From positions 49,613,454 to 49,677,453 of the forward strand of contig OZ023218.1 in assembly GCA_963995525.1 (NCBI GenBank): a stretch of DNA of 64,000 nt, read 5' to 3'. The position numbers were made by a program, and so were the translations under genes. Every line of letters starts with the position of its first letter. Position 1 is the first letter of the stretch. The DNA comes from Escarpia spicata (Eukaryota > Annelida > Polychaeta > Sabellida > Siboglinidae). Shown piece by piece: positions 22,491 to 32,852 of the stretch. The notes beneath the pieces were generated by a model. It made no database searches. It had not been told where the DNA came from and saw only the letters and a program-made list of their open reading frames with translations.

Positions 22491-23668
22491 ACATGGAGCA
22501 TGGTGATGTTGTGGTAACATCGTCCTACTCTCAAATGAGAGATTCCAGGTTCGTTTGTTCTCGTACATAGAGCATGGTGATGTTGTGGTAACATCGTCCT
22601 ACTCTCAAATGAGAGATTCCAGGTTCGTTTGTTCTCGTACACGGAGCATGGTGATGTTGTGGTAACATCGTCCTACTCTCAAATGAGAGATTCCAGATTC
22701 GTTTGTTCTCGTACATAGAGCATGGTGATGTTGTGGTAACATCGTCCTACTCTCAAATGAGAGATTCCAGGTTCGTTTGTTCTCGTACATGGAGCATGGT
22801 GATGTTGTGGTAACATCGTCCTACTCTCAAATGAGAGATTCCAGGTTCGTTTGTTCTCGTACATGGAGCATGGTGATGTTGTGGTAACATCGTCCTACTT
22901 TCAAATGAGAGATTCCAAGTTCGTTTATTCTCGTACATGGAGCATGATGATGTTGTGGTAACATCGTCCTACTATCAAATGAGAGATTCCAGGTTCGTTT
23001 GTTCTCGTACATAGAGCATTGTGATGTTGTGGTAACATCGTCCTACTCTCAAATGAGATATTCCAGGTTCGTTTGTTCTCGTACATGGAGCATGGTGATG
23101 TTGTGGTAACATCGTCCTCTCAAATGAGAGATTCCAGATTCTTTTGTTCTTGTACATGGAGCATGGTGATGTTGTGGTTACATCGTCCTACTCTCAAATG
23201 AGAGATTCCAGGTTCGTTTGTTCTCGTACATGAAGCATGGTGATGTTGTGGTAACATCGTCCTACTATCAAATGAGAGATTCCAGGTTCGTTTGTTCTCG
23301 TACATAGAGCATGGTGATGTTGTGGTAACATCGTCCTACTCTCAAATGAGAGATTCCAGGTTCGTTTGTTCTCGTACATGGAGCATGATGATGTTGTGGT
23401 AACAACGTCCTACTCTCAAATGAGAGATTCCAGGTTCGTTTGTTCTCGTACATGGAGCATGGTGATGTTGTGGTAACATCGTCCTACTCTCAAATGAGAG
23501 ATTCCAGGTTCGTTTGTTCTTGTACATGGAGCATGATGATGTTGTGGTTACATCGTCCTACTCTCAAATGAGAGATTCCAGGTTCGTTTGTTCTCGTACA
23601 TGGAGCATGGCGATGTTGTGGTTACATCGTCCTACTCTCAAATGAGAGATTCCAGGTTCGAATCGTCT
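22491..23668 (+). repeat. 74-base tandem array, 16 copies, made of a tRNA-like SINE head
   Basis: Each unit holds ACATGGAGCATGGTGATGTT, GTGGTAACATCGTCCTA, the stem CTCTC-AAAT-GAGAG, and CAGGTTCG. It has the order and size of a tRNA-derived SINE head, with A-box-like, anticodon-stem-like and B-box parts. Internal copies read CAGGTTCGTTTGTTC. Only the last copy (near 23654-23664) has an intact B box, CAGGTTCGAATC, and runs on into the SINE body. One unit (near 23118) lacks three bases. The array lies inside an intron of the hAT-like relic, starting about 28 bases after the donor. Confidence 0.93.
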
Positions 23669-23825
23669 TGCTGTAGTATCGAACCTTGGACAAGTTTGTT
23701 CACTCTATGCTGCACCAGTTCATTCACCTGTCGTGGATATGTGTATGTATAGTATTCATACAGTAACCACAGCGTGGCTGAATGATTTCCAGAGTAGTCG
23801 AGATTGTGTTCAGCTAAAGTTTTCT
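23654..23825 (+). mobile_element. SINE body, 3'-truncated, fed by the 74-base array
   Basis: Following the B box at 23654-23664 come TATCGAACCTTGGACAAGTT, TTCACTCTATGCTGCACCAG, a diverged GAGTAC region, and CAGCGTGGCTGAATGATTTC. All match the SINE at 2200-2545 in order. The 3' third is missing. Confidence 0.8.
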
Positions 23826-23910
23826 TTTCTACTTGAGTTGACGTCTTATCATGTATACTGCACGTGTTTTGTGTTCATATTTTATTATTATTGTAAGGTT
23901 ATGTACACAG

Positions 23911-24138
23911 ATTGATGAGCTGAAGGCAGTCTACAAGGAACTCCGGGAAGACATCAGCAGCACATTCAGCCGCTACTTCAAGGTGACAAGTGACGTGGCT
24001 GCCACAATAGATGTTGATGTGAAATCACCCAGAGTTGCAGGCAGGCAGCAACACACCGGCAACAACCCCAGAGGAATACTACAGAGTCAACCTCTGCATA
24101 CCATTGCTGCATCATACAGCTGGATGAGAAATGTGCAG
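23911..24138 (+). pseudogene. hAT-like relic, third exon
   Basis: Starts after TGTACACAG and ends before GTAAGACAG, both good splice signals. It encodes IDELKAVYKELREDISSTFS and SPRVAGRQQHT, then shifts frame to ATTPEEYYRVNLCIPLLHH and again to QLDEKC. Two small indels therefore disrupt the coding frame while the flanking splice sites remain intact. Confidence 0.75.
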
Positions 24139-24673
24139 GTAAGACAGAAATAGACAGGCATTGCTTTCTATTAAAATGCACTGGTTTTGTTCCAAGATGT
24201 AAATGGCATTAATTTGTTTTAACATTCCACATGAATGAATTTTTCATTAGATCTATCGTACTTTTAAATAATTCATACATTATACCCATGTCAAAGTTAT
24301 ACTTTTAAATAATACAGATGTATAAACCTGTTATAAACAAGGTAGATTATTACAACACAGTAGAATCAGGAGACTGCTAATACTATGAATACTGCCCTCG
24401 AGGAGATAATAATTATTAATACGTATTTATTTATTTTAACATGCCAATTAAAATACATTGATCAGTCTTATATAATATATATATGTATATATAAACATCT
24501 GTGTATATATATATATATATATATACTGTATATGTATATATGTGTATATATATATATATATATGATGTAAGCAAACTTAAGAATAGTACCATTACTTCAA
24601 TCATAAACTAACCAGTGGTTACAGTGGTTTCCATATAACAGGTCTGTATATAGTAATGTTCGGTGTGTTTCAG
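24139..24673 (+). other. intron of the hAT-like relic with a TA microsatellite
   Basis: AT-rich, with TA/TATG repeats at about 24473-24562. It ends in GTGTGTTTCAG. Confidence 0.6.
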
Positions 24674-25068
24674 CAGAGTACTCGCCGTCTGGGTCTGGTG
24701 CCCTGGGTCATCCCTGAGAGACAGCCAGCCACAGAAGATATTGCAGAATTGTACAAGAATGCCCACATCTGCTGGCAGAGGAAATGCACCGTTGGTCGGC
24801 TCGATTCAGGGTCAAGATGCTAAGCGAATGTCCTGACTCCTGTGCGAAAGCGATCAAAGTATGCCAGAAGGACATTTTCCCCAACCTACATGTGCTACTG
24901 CACCCCGTGACCTTATGCGAGTGTCGGAGGAGCGCAAGCGACTGCACACACATGCGTGCCAGCATGGGCCAGAGCATCAACATCGCAGTGGATGTGGACG
25001 AAACTGTGAACATGTTCTTTACCATGTACCCAAGGAAGATAGAGTTAAAAAAAAATTTCTTCATGTGA
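24674..25068 (+). pseudogene. hAT-like relic, last exon with dimerisation motif
   Basis: Begins TRRLGLVPWVIPERQPATED. After a frameshift near 24750 it continues as HRWSARF, SECPDSCAKAIKVCQKDIFP, NLHVLLHPVTLCECRRSASD, HMRASMGQ and FFTMYPRKIELKKNFF before TGA. The CECxRSAS block is the hallmark of the hAT C-terminal dimerisation region in this family. Confidence 0.8.
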
Positions 25069-25298
25069 TGTTGTTGTTGTTGTTGTTGTGGTGGTGGTGT
25101 TGGTGATGGTGGTAGTGATGGTGGTGGTGGTGGTGTTGGTGGTGTTGGTGGTGGTGGTGGTGGTGGTTGTTGTGGTGATGGTGGTGGTGGTGGTGGTGGT
25201 AATGGTGATGGTGGTGGTGATGATGGTGGTGGTGGCGGTGGTGATGGTGGTGGTGGTGTTTGTTGTTGTGTTGTTGTTGGTGGTGGTGGTGGTAATGG

Positions 25299-25333
<35 letters not shown>

Positions 25334-25395
25334 ATGGTGATGGTGGTGGCGGTAGCGGTGGCGGTGGCGGTGGTGGTGGTGATGTTGGTGTTAGG
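25069..25395. repeat. (GGT)n-type microsatellite with GAT/GTT variants
   Basis: About 325 bases of GTT, GGT, GAT and GGC triplets directly after the hAT stop codon. On the minus strand it reads as polyproline, which is a composition artefact. Confidence 0.95.
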
Positions 25396-25417
25396 GTAGG
25401 AGAGTGAAGCACTGTGA

Positions 25418-25545
25418 CTATGTGTGTGTGTTTTATTGTGGTGGAAGTGTTTGTGATGGTGGGAGTGTGATTGTGACTGTGAGTGTGTGTGCGCGTGCGT
25501 GCGTGCGAGTATGTGTGTGTGCGTGCGCGTGTGTGTGTGTTCACA
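25418..25545. repeat. (GT)n-rich low-complexity tract
   Basis: Degenerate GT/GC-rich dinucleotides. Alternating purine-pyrimidine DNA of this kind can adopt Z-DNA. Confidence 0.85.
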
Positions 25546-25549
25546 CCAT

Positions 25550-28185
25550 AATATTGTTTATGTCGTCTACGGCATTGTCTGACTGCACTGCGCAACTGAA
25601 AGAATTGCTCACTGTTTAACTTTTGTCTTATTTTATTACATAATAGAATAATAGAATAGGCAAGTAAGCAATACTTTTGCTTTACGTGTGCCGCCCTCAG
25701 CAATGGGAAAATACAACCACTCACGTGAACTAGTGGCGCCACCTGGTACATGTATTATGAAACTGAACCCTCGTCCAAACCTGGCTACGGGCATGCACAT
25801 AAATAGCATACTCTTAATGTTGGCGTCATCCGACACATGATCAGGTTTCCCGCTTGCGCACAGGTTATAGAAATAGCTCATCAATTGCTAGATGGCGAAT
25901 AGGTCTTAATGCAGCCTCCTGAATTAACTGTCGGTACAACGTTAATCAAATGCATATGATTTATAAATTCTTCGTTGTCTTAAAACCAGGGCGAGTTTCC
26001 ATCAGCGTGTAGCGTACAATTCGTTTGGTAAGATTGCATTCATGTTACATTTTGACTCATACGCGGTTGGTATAATGTTAATCAAATGAACAGGCACACA
26101 CTCGCAATAAATTGACAGATCCGCTACATCACGGTTTGCCAACGTCACAAACAAAATTACGCGCGTGACTTCCGCCAAGTTTTGCCTTTGTTAACAGCGT
26201 TGGTAACGATTCATAAATCATACATTTCCGCATAGAGTTGTAACATTAAAATTTATGTTTTCATTATAAATAACAACTTTTCGGGCCAACATGTTAACAA
26301 AATGTACGACGGAAATAAAGAACGCATCAAGTGTTCGACATCCATTTTTCGATGTCTTGACATAGTTTTGCCAGGCATCTGGTCACCTGATGGATAATTC
26401 TCCAGATTGTTTTTATGCTTCAAAACAACCGCGCATTTATGCAAACTCGAGCGCGATCGCGTTCTAAATTACTCAAACTTCAGATCAACTGATATTTGTA
26501 TTCACATAGTAGCATGCGATTATTTGTTAAATGTAAGTAAAACTTATAGTTGGTACGATATATTCTTTGCAGACGCGATACTTGGTTAAATATGTGCGGC
26601 CTACGATTGTTCTTACTTTTAAATGTGTTTTTGTACAATATCCGGCTTGTATATGTCGACGTAAGTACTGTTTTTATATACAAGAGGCGTCACAGATTAT
26701 TTCCGATAACAATTACTGATCAAGGAGTATTAACCGTCAATCTTGCAACAAGGACCTTCAGCGCAACTCTACGAAACGTACCTTTTTCTCAGGTTCCACA
26801 GTGTGCTTTCTCTATGGGTCCGCACCACCGTCGTTTGAGCCATTCCTGAAAGTTGACAGCTTTACAGTTATATTACTGCTTTAGCGACGCCACATACTGC
26901 AAGCAACCAACATTATGTTGAACCCACGCCTGTATTTCGCTAAATATAAAACAGCGGTGCAAAAGGTTCTAACGGTGGCGTCTTTAAATAGGTTTTCCTG
27001 TGGATTAATGTTAGCTTCATACCCGCAATAAAACACACGCAAGTAGAACACTAATAATGACACGACGCTAGTTAGTAACGTACTGTATATTTGTTGAGCT
27101 AAGCTTTCAATTTTCCATGACGTGATTTCTGGCGTCGTGTTGGGTTCAAGAAATTAAAAACGTCATAAACACGTAGATATATGAGGGTTATCGTGACCTG
27201 TTCTATAATATAATTTTACAGCTGGTTGAAATGCAGTGCACTTTGCGCAAACACGCATACGTTTGCATGCGCACGTACCATGTACATGCGTGATAGATCA
27301 AACTGACACGCCTAGATGCGTGAATTAACACGAACAATATTATTATCAAGTAATAACTATGTTTTACATTAAGTATGCAAACGATTAGTAATGCAATATA
27401 ATTATAACCATTATGCAACTATGCATACCATATTTTAGTGAACATAATAGCATTATAACGTGACGTAAAATTGGTTATTCAGTTTAATGCTCTGACATTT
27501 CCTAATGTTTTGATCAGGCGTGATACGCCCGTGGACTATACATTCCGTTTGCAATTAGTATGTTTAGCACACCGGATAGTAATGCATATTTAGCACATAC
27601 ATCTACTAATGCAGGCAGAAAACATATATAGAAATACCACACATACAACTATTTCCTTCATGCAACTGGTGCACTTAAGCTAAAAACAGTATCGCTTCAT
27701 TGATTTGTCATAAACATTAGTCAACGATGCGTGACGCGTGACCGTAACGACATTTCGTTGTACTAATGGAAATGCAACAAATGCCAACTGCGAGTAAGTT
27801 AAAGCTTGTTTTTATTTATCATCATAGTACAGAAACATTTTCAAAATGAAGGTAATTTGTGAATAGTTTGTTTACCAGAAGATGGGCTCGTATAAAATGA
27901 ACATATAAGAGAATTATGAGCAATTCAATAAAGCAGTACAGCTGACGTTCGCTACTAGGCCTTTTGGGAAACAAGGAACACCCGCTTAAAAGCACATTTG
28001 AAATCCTAGTTATGGTGTGAAATGTTTTAATTACCCATGGATATAAGAAATATCGGAAGTATGGGACAATTTGCCCCAAAGTGTTCACTATAACATAACC
28101 AGCAACAGCGATACTACAGTAACTACACCTAACAGCGTGCAGTGATCAACGTGATCGTGGAAGTGTTAGGAGTAGACGTAACATA
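25550..28185. other. no gene recognised
   Basis: AT-rich intergenic or intronic DNA. The longest frames (26550-26849 plus, 27822-28088 minus) show no domain and have ordinary AT-rich composition. Confidence 0.45.
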
Positions 28186-28189
28186 AGTT

Positions 28190-28550
28190 CTGAACTGTTG
28201 ATCGTTTTTGCACAAATACCTCAAGGTATATGTTAATAAGACCACATTTAAATATAAACATTATGATGTTTTGATTTATGGTTTAAACAAACATGGATGT
28301 ACGTAAATGAAACTTTGATAAATTTAGCATACGTGGTTGTGAATCACAGACAAACAATAACTATGAACGGTTGAACGTTTTTAGCAGACACCTCAGTGAA
28401 TGTGGTAACAAATGAACATTTAGTAACTAAACATAGAAAAGACTATATTGAAATATAAACATTGCAGTTTCTTGCTTTATGGTTTGAAGTTAAAGGTTAA
28501 TAAAAAAATGGATGTACTAAAATGAAACCTTGATAATACTAGCACACTGT
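28190..28550. repeat. diverged tandem duplication, unit about 175-210 bases
   Basis: 28190-28335 and 28366-28550 share GTTGATCGTTTTTGCA / GTTGAACGTTTTTAGCA, AAATATAAACATT, TTTATGGTTT, and ATGGATGTAC followed by AAATGAAAC.TTGATAA. The second copy ends in the sequence from which the 26-base array starts. Confidence 0.7.
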
Positions 28551-28924
28551 TTCTATGAATAATACTAGCACACTGTTTCTATGAATAATACTAGCACACT
28601 GTTTCTATGAATAATACTAGCCCACTGTTTCTATGAATAATACTAGCACACTGTTTCTATGAATAATACTAGCACACTGTTTCTATGAATAATACTAGCA
28701 CACTGTTTCTATGAATAATACTAGCACACTGTTTCTATGAATAATACTAGCACACTGTTTCTATGAATAATACTAGCACACTGTTTATATGAATAATACT
28801 AGCACACTGTTTCTATGAATAATACTAGCACACTGTTTCTATGAATAATACTAGCACACTGTTTCTATGAATAATACTAGCACACTGTTTCTATGAATAA
28901 TACTAGCACACTGTTTCTATGAAT
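28531..28924. repeat. 26-base minisatellite, about 15 copies
   Basis: The unit is AATAATACTAGCACACTGTT+TCTATG, nearly identical throughout (one CCCACTG and one TTTATATG variant). Strong homogeneity implies recent amplification. Confidence 0.95.
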
Positions 28925-29300
28925 CATCATCGGCAGCTCCTCGGATCAAGTCCGATTCTTGATCTGCTGATCTTCGTGCAGTGGGAGCAGGGGCTGCAGA
29001 CTATCAATCCGGCGCACTAGCTATATGTCTCATTACTATTTGCACGAGTACAACATCCATCATTTGAGATGACTTGGCGATTGGTCATTACGATGTCCCT
29101 TGCAGTGCCCGTTACACCCCCGCCGTCACCGGTCACCAGAGGCTAGCGGCGCACGACGTGTCAGCTGAGTGACATTTATAGAGACGACCGAAGAGGGACT
29201 ATCTTGAATGGACAATAGGCATTCGGCCGGGGAGTGGGCAAACGAAACGGGCAAGCGTGTTAATGGTTGGTGTGTTGAGTTCATACCCGGTTACGGGCAC
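28925..29300. other. GC-richer segment, possible relative of 18092-18400
   Basis: Starts with CATCATCATCGGCAGCTCCT directly after the 26-base array and contains GATCTTCGTGCAGTGGGAG. No coding feature was recognised. Confidence 0.35.
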
Positions 29301-29307
29301 GTAGATA

Positions 29308-29308
29308 T

Positions 29309-29359
<51 letters not shown>

Positions 29360-29512
29360 CACAAGCAAATATACGTATACGTCCGCAGCGCGCAAACACA
29401 CGCACGCGTTCGCACAGGGACGCACGCACGCACGCGCACAGGCGCGCGCGCACACACGAACATACAAGCAAATATACATAAACGTCCACCGCGCGCGCTC
29501 GCTCAAACACAC
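29308..29512. repeat. (GCAC)n microsatellite and duplicated CA/CG-rich flank
   Basis: GCAC tetranucleotides at 29309-29361. Then ACAAGCAAATATACGTATAC (29361) recurs in diverged form as ACAAGCAAATATACATAAAC (29465), each followed by a CGCGC-rich block. Low complexity and Z-DNA prone. Confidence 0.9.
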
Positions 29513-29514
29513 AT

Positions 29515-32425
29515 GCTTTGCAATGCATGCACAAACATAAACACTTAAGTCAGCAACAATCTACATAGTTGTGATATTTTATCAGCCTCATCAGATCTTC
29601 ATTCCATTCTCTTACCATAATTCCCGAAGTGTATAATTAAAACTGTCTATAAAAATAATGGCGCTTTTAACATGATGTCTACCTATTTCCATTATTGGAT
29701 GAAGACATCGTCTCCTGTCGTATAAGCGTGGCTGTTTTCAGATTGTTTCTTTAACTTTTCCTCCGCTCGCGTTGCTGTCATATTATCAATTACAGCGTTG
29801 CATTCAAACGTCACCTCTCACGTGGTTCGGGTGCCCAGTATGTTGTTGTCTTTGTCCATGCTTCTTGTATCTGTAGCGAGATGCTCGCCCTACTTACATT
29901 TGGTGACATCTAATGTAACTCACGCATTCAGCTCGCATATTCTTAGATGGACGTGACATATGTTGATCTTAACTTGTTATATTTTCCCTGCTTATTTGCA
30001 TTTAGTCCATATTAAAAAAAAATGTAATGTGTTCTTGGCATGGTGACAATTACTTCCTGGTTACTCTGAGGTTACGAGTAAAAGACATAACTACATTCTT
30101 CACGACTTTCTCCTCAAGCACGTACTCAATTTAGTCGCTTGATAACTTTTTCATTTAGTATATGTCACATGACAATGAAAACCATAATGGGAAGAACATG
30201 ACATATTATGCCCAACCGATAACTGTTTGCATGGTAATTATTACTGTAAATTGTCGATGCCTAAATTCAGACAATAAGTAAATAGGTGTTAGATTTCATT
30301 TCAATGGTATTTAAGTAACGCACACTACAATATAAAGTATGCATAAACAGAAGCATATGACATTAATTATCCTTTCTCTAAAAATGTATTTACTTTCAGT
30401 CTATAGTACAGCAATTACATCAACGGTACCAGCACCATTTGTGTGCAAGTCCTTTTGAAAGACGTTTCATGCGAACATTAGCCTTGTCGGCCACATGCGA
30501 ACGCACCGCACAAAATGATCAAAACTCAAACTATCGCGAGACATGAGATAATGTTATGGTCTGCATCGTTCCGATGGACAAAAGAGCCACATTACTGTTT
30601 AAAGTATTACACGTAGCGGTGATACTATTATTTAACGTAAGCACACAGACATGAAAACAAAATGTCACAAGTGTTGATAGCACTTTTAATGAAAACAACA
30701 ATCACAAACCTTACACAATTACATAATAATAATTTGTGGTCACGTCCTCTATGACGCGCAGTTGCCCATTTCTTGGTTTTGTTCTCATTATCGATATATT
30801 GGACACCTTATAAATCATGGTTAAAACTATATTCTTGGTCACAAAACCTAGAACAGTCTTTCAATTTTAACACATGTAAGTGTGACTTTCATATCAGTTT
30901 TCATACTATCTTAATTCAACGGCATTTCCATTTTTATAATGTTTTGTTGACGTGAACTGCTACTTATGATGATTGATGGTTTTTGTAGGGTAACGACTCG
31001 TGTCATCCGGACATTTCTTTGGGCCTTCTGTTTTAATTTTCGCTATTTGACAATTACTTTCTCTTGTATAACAAAACTAACTAAGCTGTTGATCAAATTA
31101 TTCCAGCGTTAACGTAACCGGAGAGAATCAAGTTTAAGTCATGGACGACAGATATGTCATCATCTGCCTTCAAACATTTATGTATGGTCTGAACAACTGT
31201 CGTCTCATAACGTTGTTCACCTTCATCAACATCATGATGGAAGGTATTTTAAACTCAGCTGTCTGGAAGGTAATAGTTAGGCATATACCGATATAACATA
31301 AGAGGTTCGGTTCCAGAGCTGTCGGCAATAAGGGAGTATACATACAGCAGGTGAACAAAGGCAAAATCAAAAACTAGAAGCACGATCCGTCTGCATTGAT
31401 ACCAGAAGACCATTTCATAGAGTGTTGCACGGAAGCCTGACTGCCAGGCTGGATTTCAGTAGGGATACGGGGAAAGCTGCTAACCAAGCTAACTGACTAA
31501 CCGGAAATGTGAAAGTATCGCCACTGTAATATACTTTGGTGCCAAGTCCGTCAACTCAGGGGATCGCCAAGTATCGATGCTAGGTCTTTTTCTACTTGCT
31601 GGTGCGGCAGACAAACCACAAAACCCTGCCATTTTCTATGCTTCAGATTCGTCAGCCTTCAGCACAAGTATAAACAATTTCCGATCACAGGTACACGATG
31701 AAAACATGCATGGGTAGAACGTGGAAGTGTGGTATATTGTGGAGCCAAATGCAAGACCATACTCTATCAAGGCTGAAGTATGCAGAAATCGTTCTTCCCC
31801 CGTACACATTTATGTCTACCATCATTTCTAAAGTTGAAAAGGTGGAACTTTTTCTATTCAGAAGTATATATACTGGTGACATCTAGCAGACAAGATGGCT
31901 TGGTCTCCAAAGCCAGTGTCACCGTACCTGAACCCAAGCCAGCGGGCATTGATCTACAGGACAGGACAATGATAAGATCTAAATTGGACTATGCATATCG
32001 AATGTTTGATTGGCTGGCTCTGGAATATCGCAAGGCGGATTTTATGCTATCGGGAACAGGACCGACACACTTTTAGCTACACCATCTCTGATCATGAATA
32101 CCATCCACTCAGACACGGCGCATTTACACTGTTCCACCAGTTCTACCATGCATACGCTAACTGCGCTCACCTGCATCCTGCCAGCTCCAGCTGTGCAAAA
32201 CAACCAAGGCATCAATATCGCACCGCATGGCTGTCGCGGCAGTTCCACTTAAACACAGCTGGCCATAAAATATAATTCCTACCAAATGTCAGGACCAAAC
32301 GTCTGGACCAAACGAATACAAGTATATATAACAATCCTGAGAAAAAAAACAGTCATAAAGGATCTATATCGGAACAAAGCCCTGTGTCTGAGAATAAAAC
32401 GTTGTTCTTCATTGCTGGTCCAATA
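29515..32425. other. no gene recognised
   Basis: AT-rich to about 31400, then moderately GC-richer to 32280. Frames at 31780-32275 are overlapping and short. A B-box-like GGTTCGGTTCC near 31303 has no A box at tRNA distance. Decayed transposon DNA is possible in 31400-32280, but nothing could be aligned. Confidence 0.4.
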
Positions 32426-32429
32426 TTTG

Positions 32430-32454
32430 TTTTGTCTCCATAGTGGAGACAAAA
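32430..32454. repeat. perfect 11-base inverted repeat with a 3-base loop
   Basis: TTTTGTCTCCA-TAG-TGGAGACAAAA, flanked by TA-rich sequence that extends the pairing imperfectly. It lies about 90 bases upstream of the hAT end-like sequence. Confidence 0.8.
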
Positions 32455-32514
32455 TTATATATATTGCAATAATATATATATTAAAATCTTCCAATATTTG
32501 ACCTATATATTTTT

Positions 32515-32640
32515 TCCAACCGTCCCAAATTGGTCGGGACAGTCTCGATTTTGTGCCCTGGGTCCCGAATCCCGGCCATCCCATGGTCAGGACCAAGAAT
32601 GTCCCGATTTTCGGGAAACAACCGGCGAAACTCGATGAAT
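32515..32640 (+). mobile_element. GC-rich 5' end-like region of the second hAT element
   Basis: Repeated GTCCCGA/CCCGG words (GGTCGGGACAGTCTCGATTT, CCTGGGTCCCGAATCCCGG, GTCCCGATTTTCGGG) resemble the subterminal repeats of hAT transposons. No matching inverted end was found after 34883, so the element's borders are unproven. Confidence 0.45.
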
Positions 32641-32852
32641 GCGCGAAAAACACTGAAAATAAGCTCTACAAACACTACATGCGCGCAACCGATTCGACCG
32701 CGTACATGCGTACCCGAGTACTCATTTTCCATTGTGACCTGAACTGTTCAAAACTGCAGTCAGTGAAGTTAGCGGAAGAGCTCATTTCTGCTTTTTCTGA
32801 AGTGAACTGCGTTTGTCTGCTGTTATCCGTGCGATAATTTTTGGTCATCATT

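Larger units (their letters stand above)
21303..25068 (+). pseudogene. multi-exon hAT/ZMYM1-like transposase relic (TTF, DUF4371 and dimerisation parts)
   Basis: The pieces, in order, follow the architecture of animal ZMYM1 / 52-kDa-repressor-like hAT proteins. They are a TTF-type zinc-finger region ending DIFIST...SQTIKAHI, a conserved LCGRQCIALRG motif, a DUF4371-like stretch (NFLACLKQQATSDVLLQQHL), a late region (IDELKAVYKELREDISSTF, then PRVAGRQQHT), and a hAT dimerisation region (SECPDSCAKAIKVCQKDIFP, then CECRRSASD, then HMRASMGQ). GT-AG junctions lie at 22463/22464, 23910/23911, 24138/24139 and 24673/24674. Most of the central catalytic region is missing, and frameshifts and stops occur (near 22417, 24055, 24108, 24750). 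It is therefore a decayed transposon-derived gene, not an active transposase. Spliced introns suggest it was once expressed as a host-style gene or an intron-bearing transposon. Confidence 0.8.

Noticed and set aside
22424..23527. Series of near-identical 61-residue minus frames
   Set aside because: They are phantom frames created by the 74-base repeat, one per unit or two, not a gene family.
22491..23668. CRISPR-like regular repeats
   Set aside because: Units are contiguous and near-identical with no unique spacers, the genome is eukaryotic, and the unit is a SINE head. The same applies to the arrays at 28531, 36293, 42561 and 49620.
24708..25751. 347-codon minus frame with long polyproline
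   Set aside because: It is antisense to the hAT exon and the GGT microsatellite; the proline run is repeat composition.
29199..29540. Cys/Val/Arg-rich frames that look like a cysteine-rich protein
   Set aside because: They are translations of the GCAC repeat; the cysteines have repeat periodicity and lie in a low-complexity tract.
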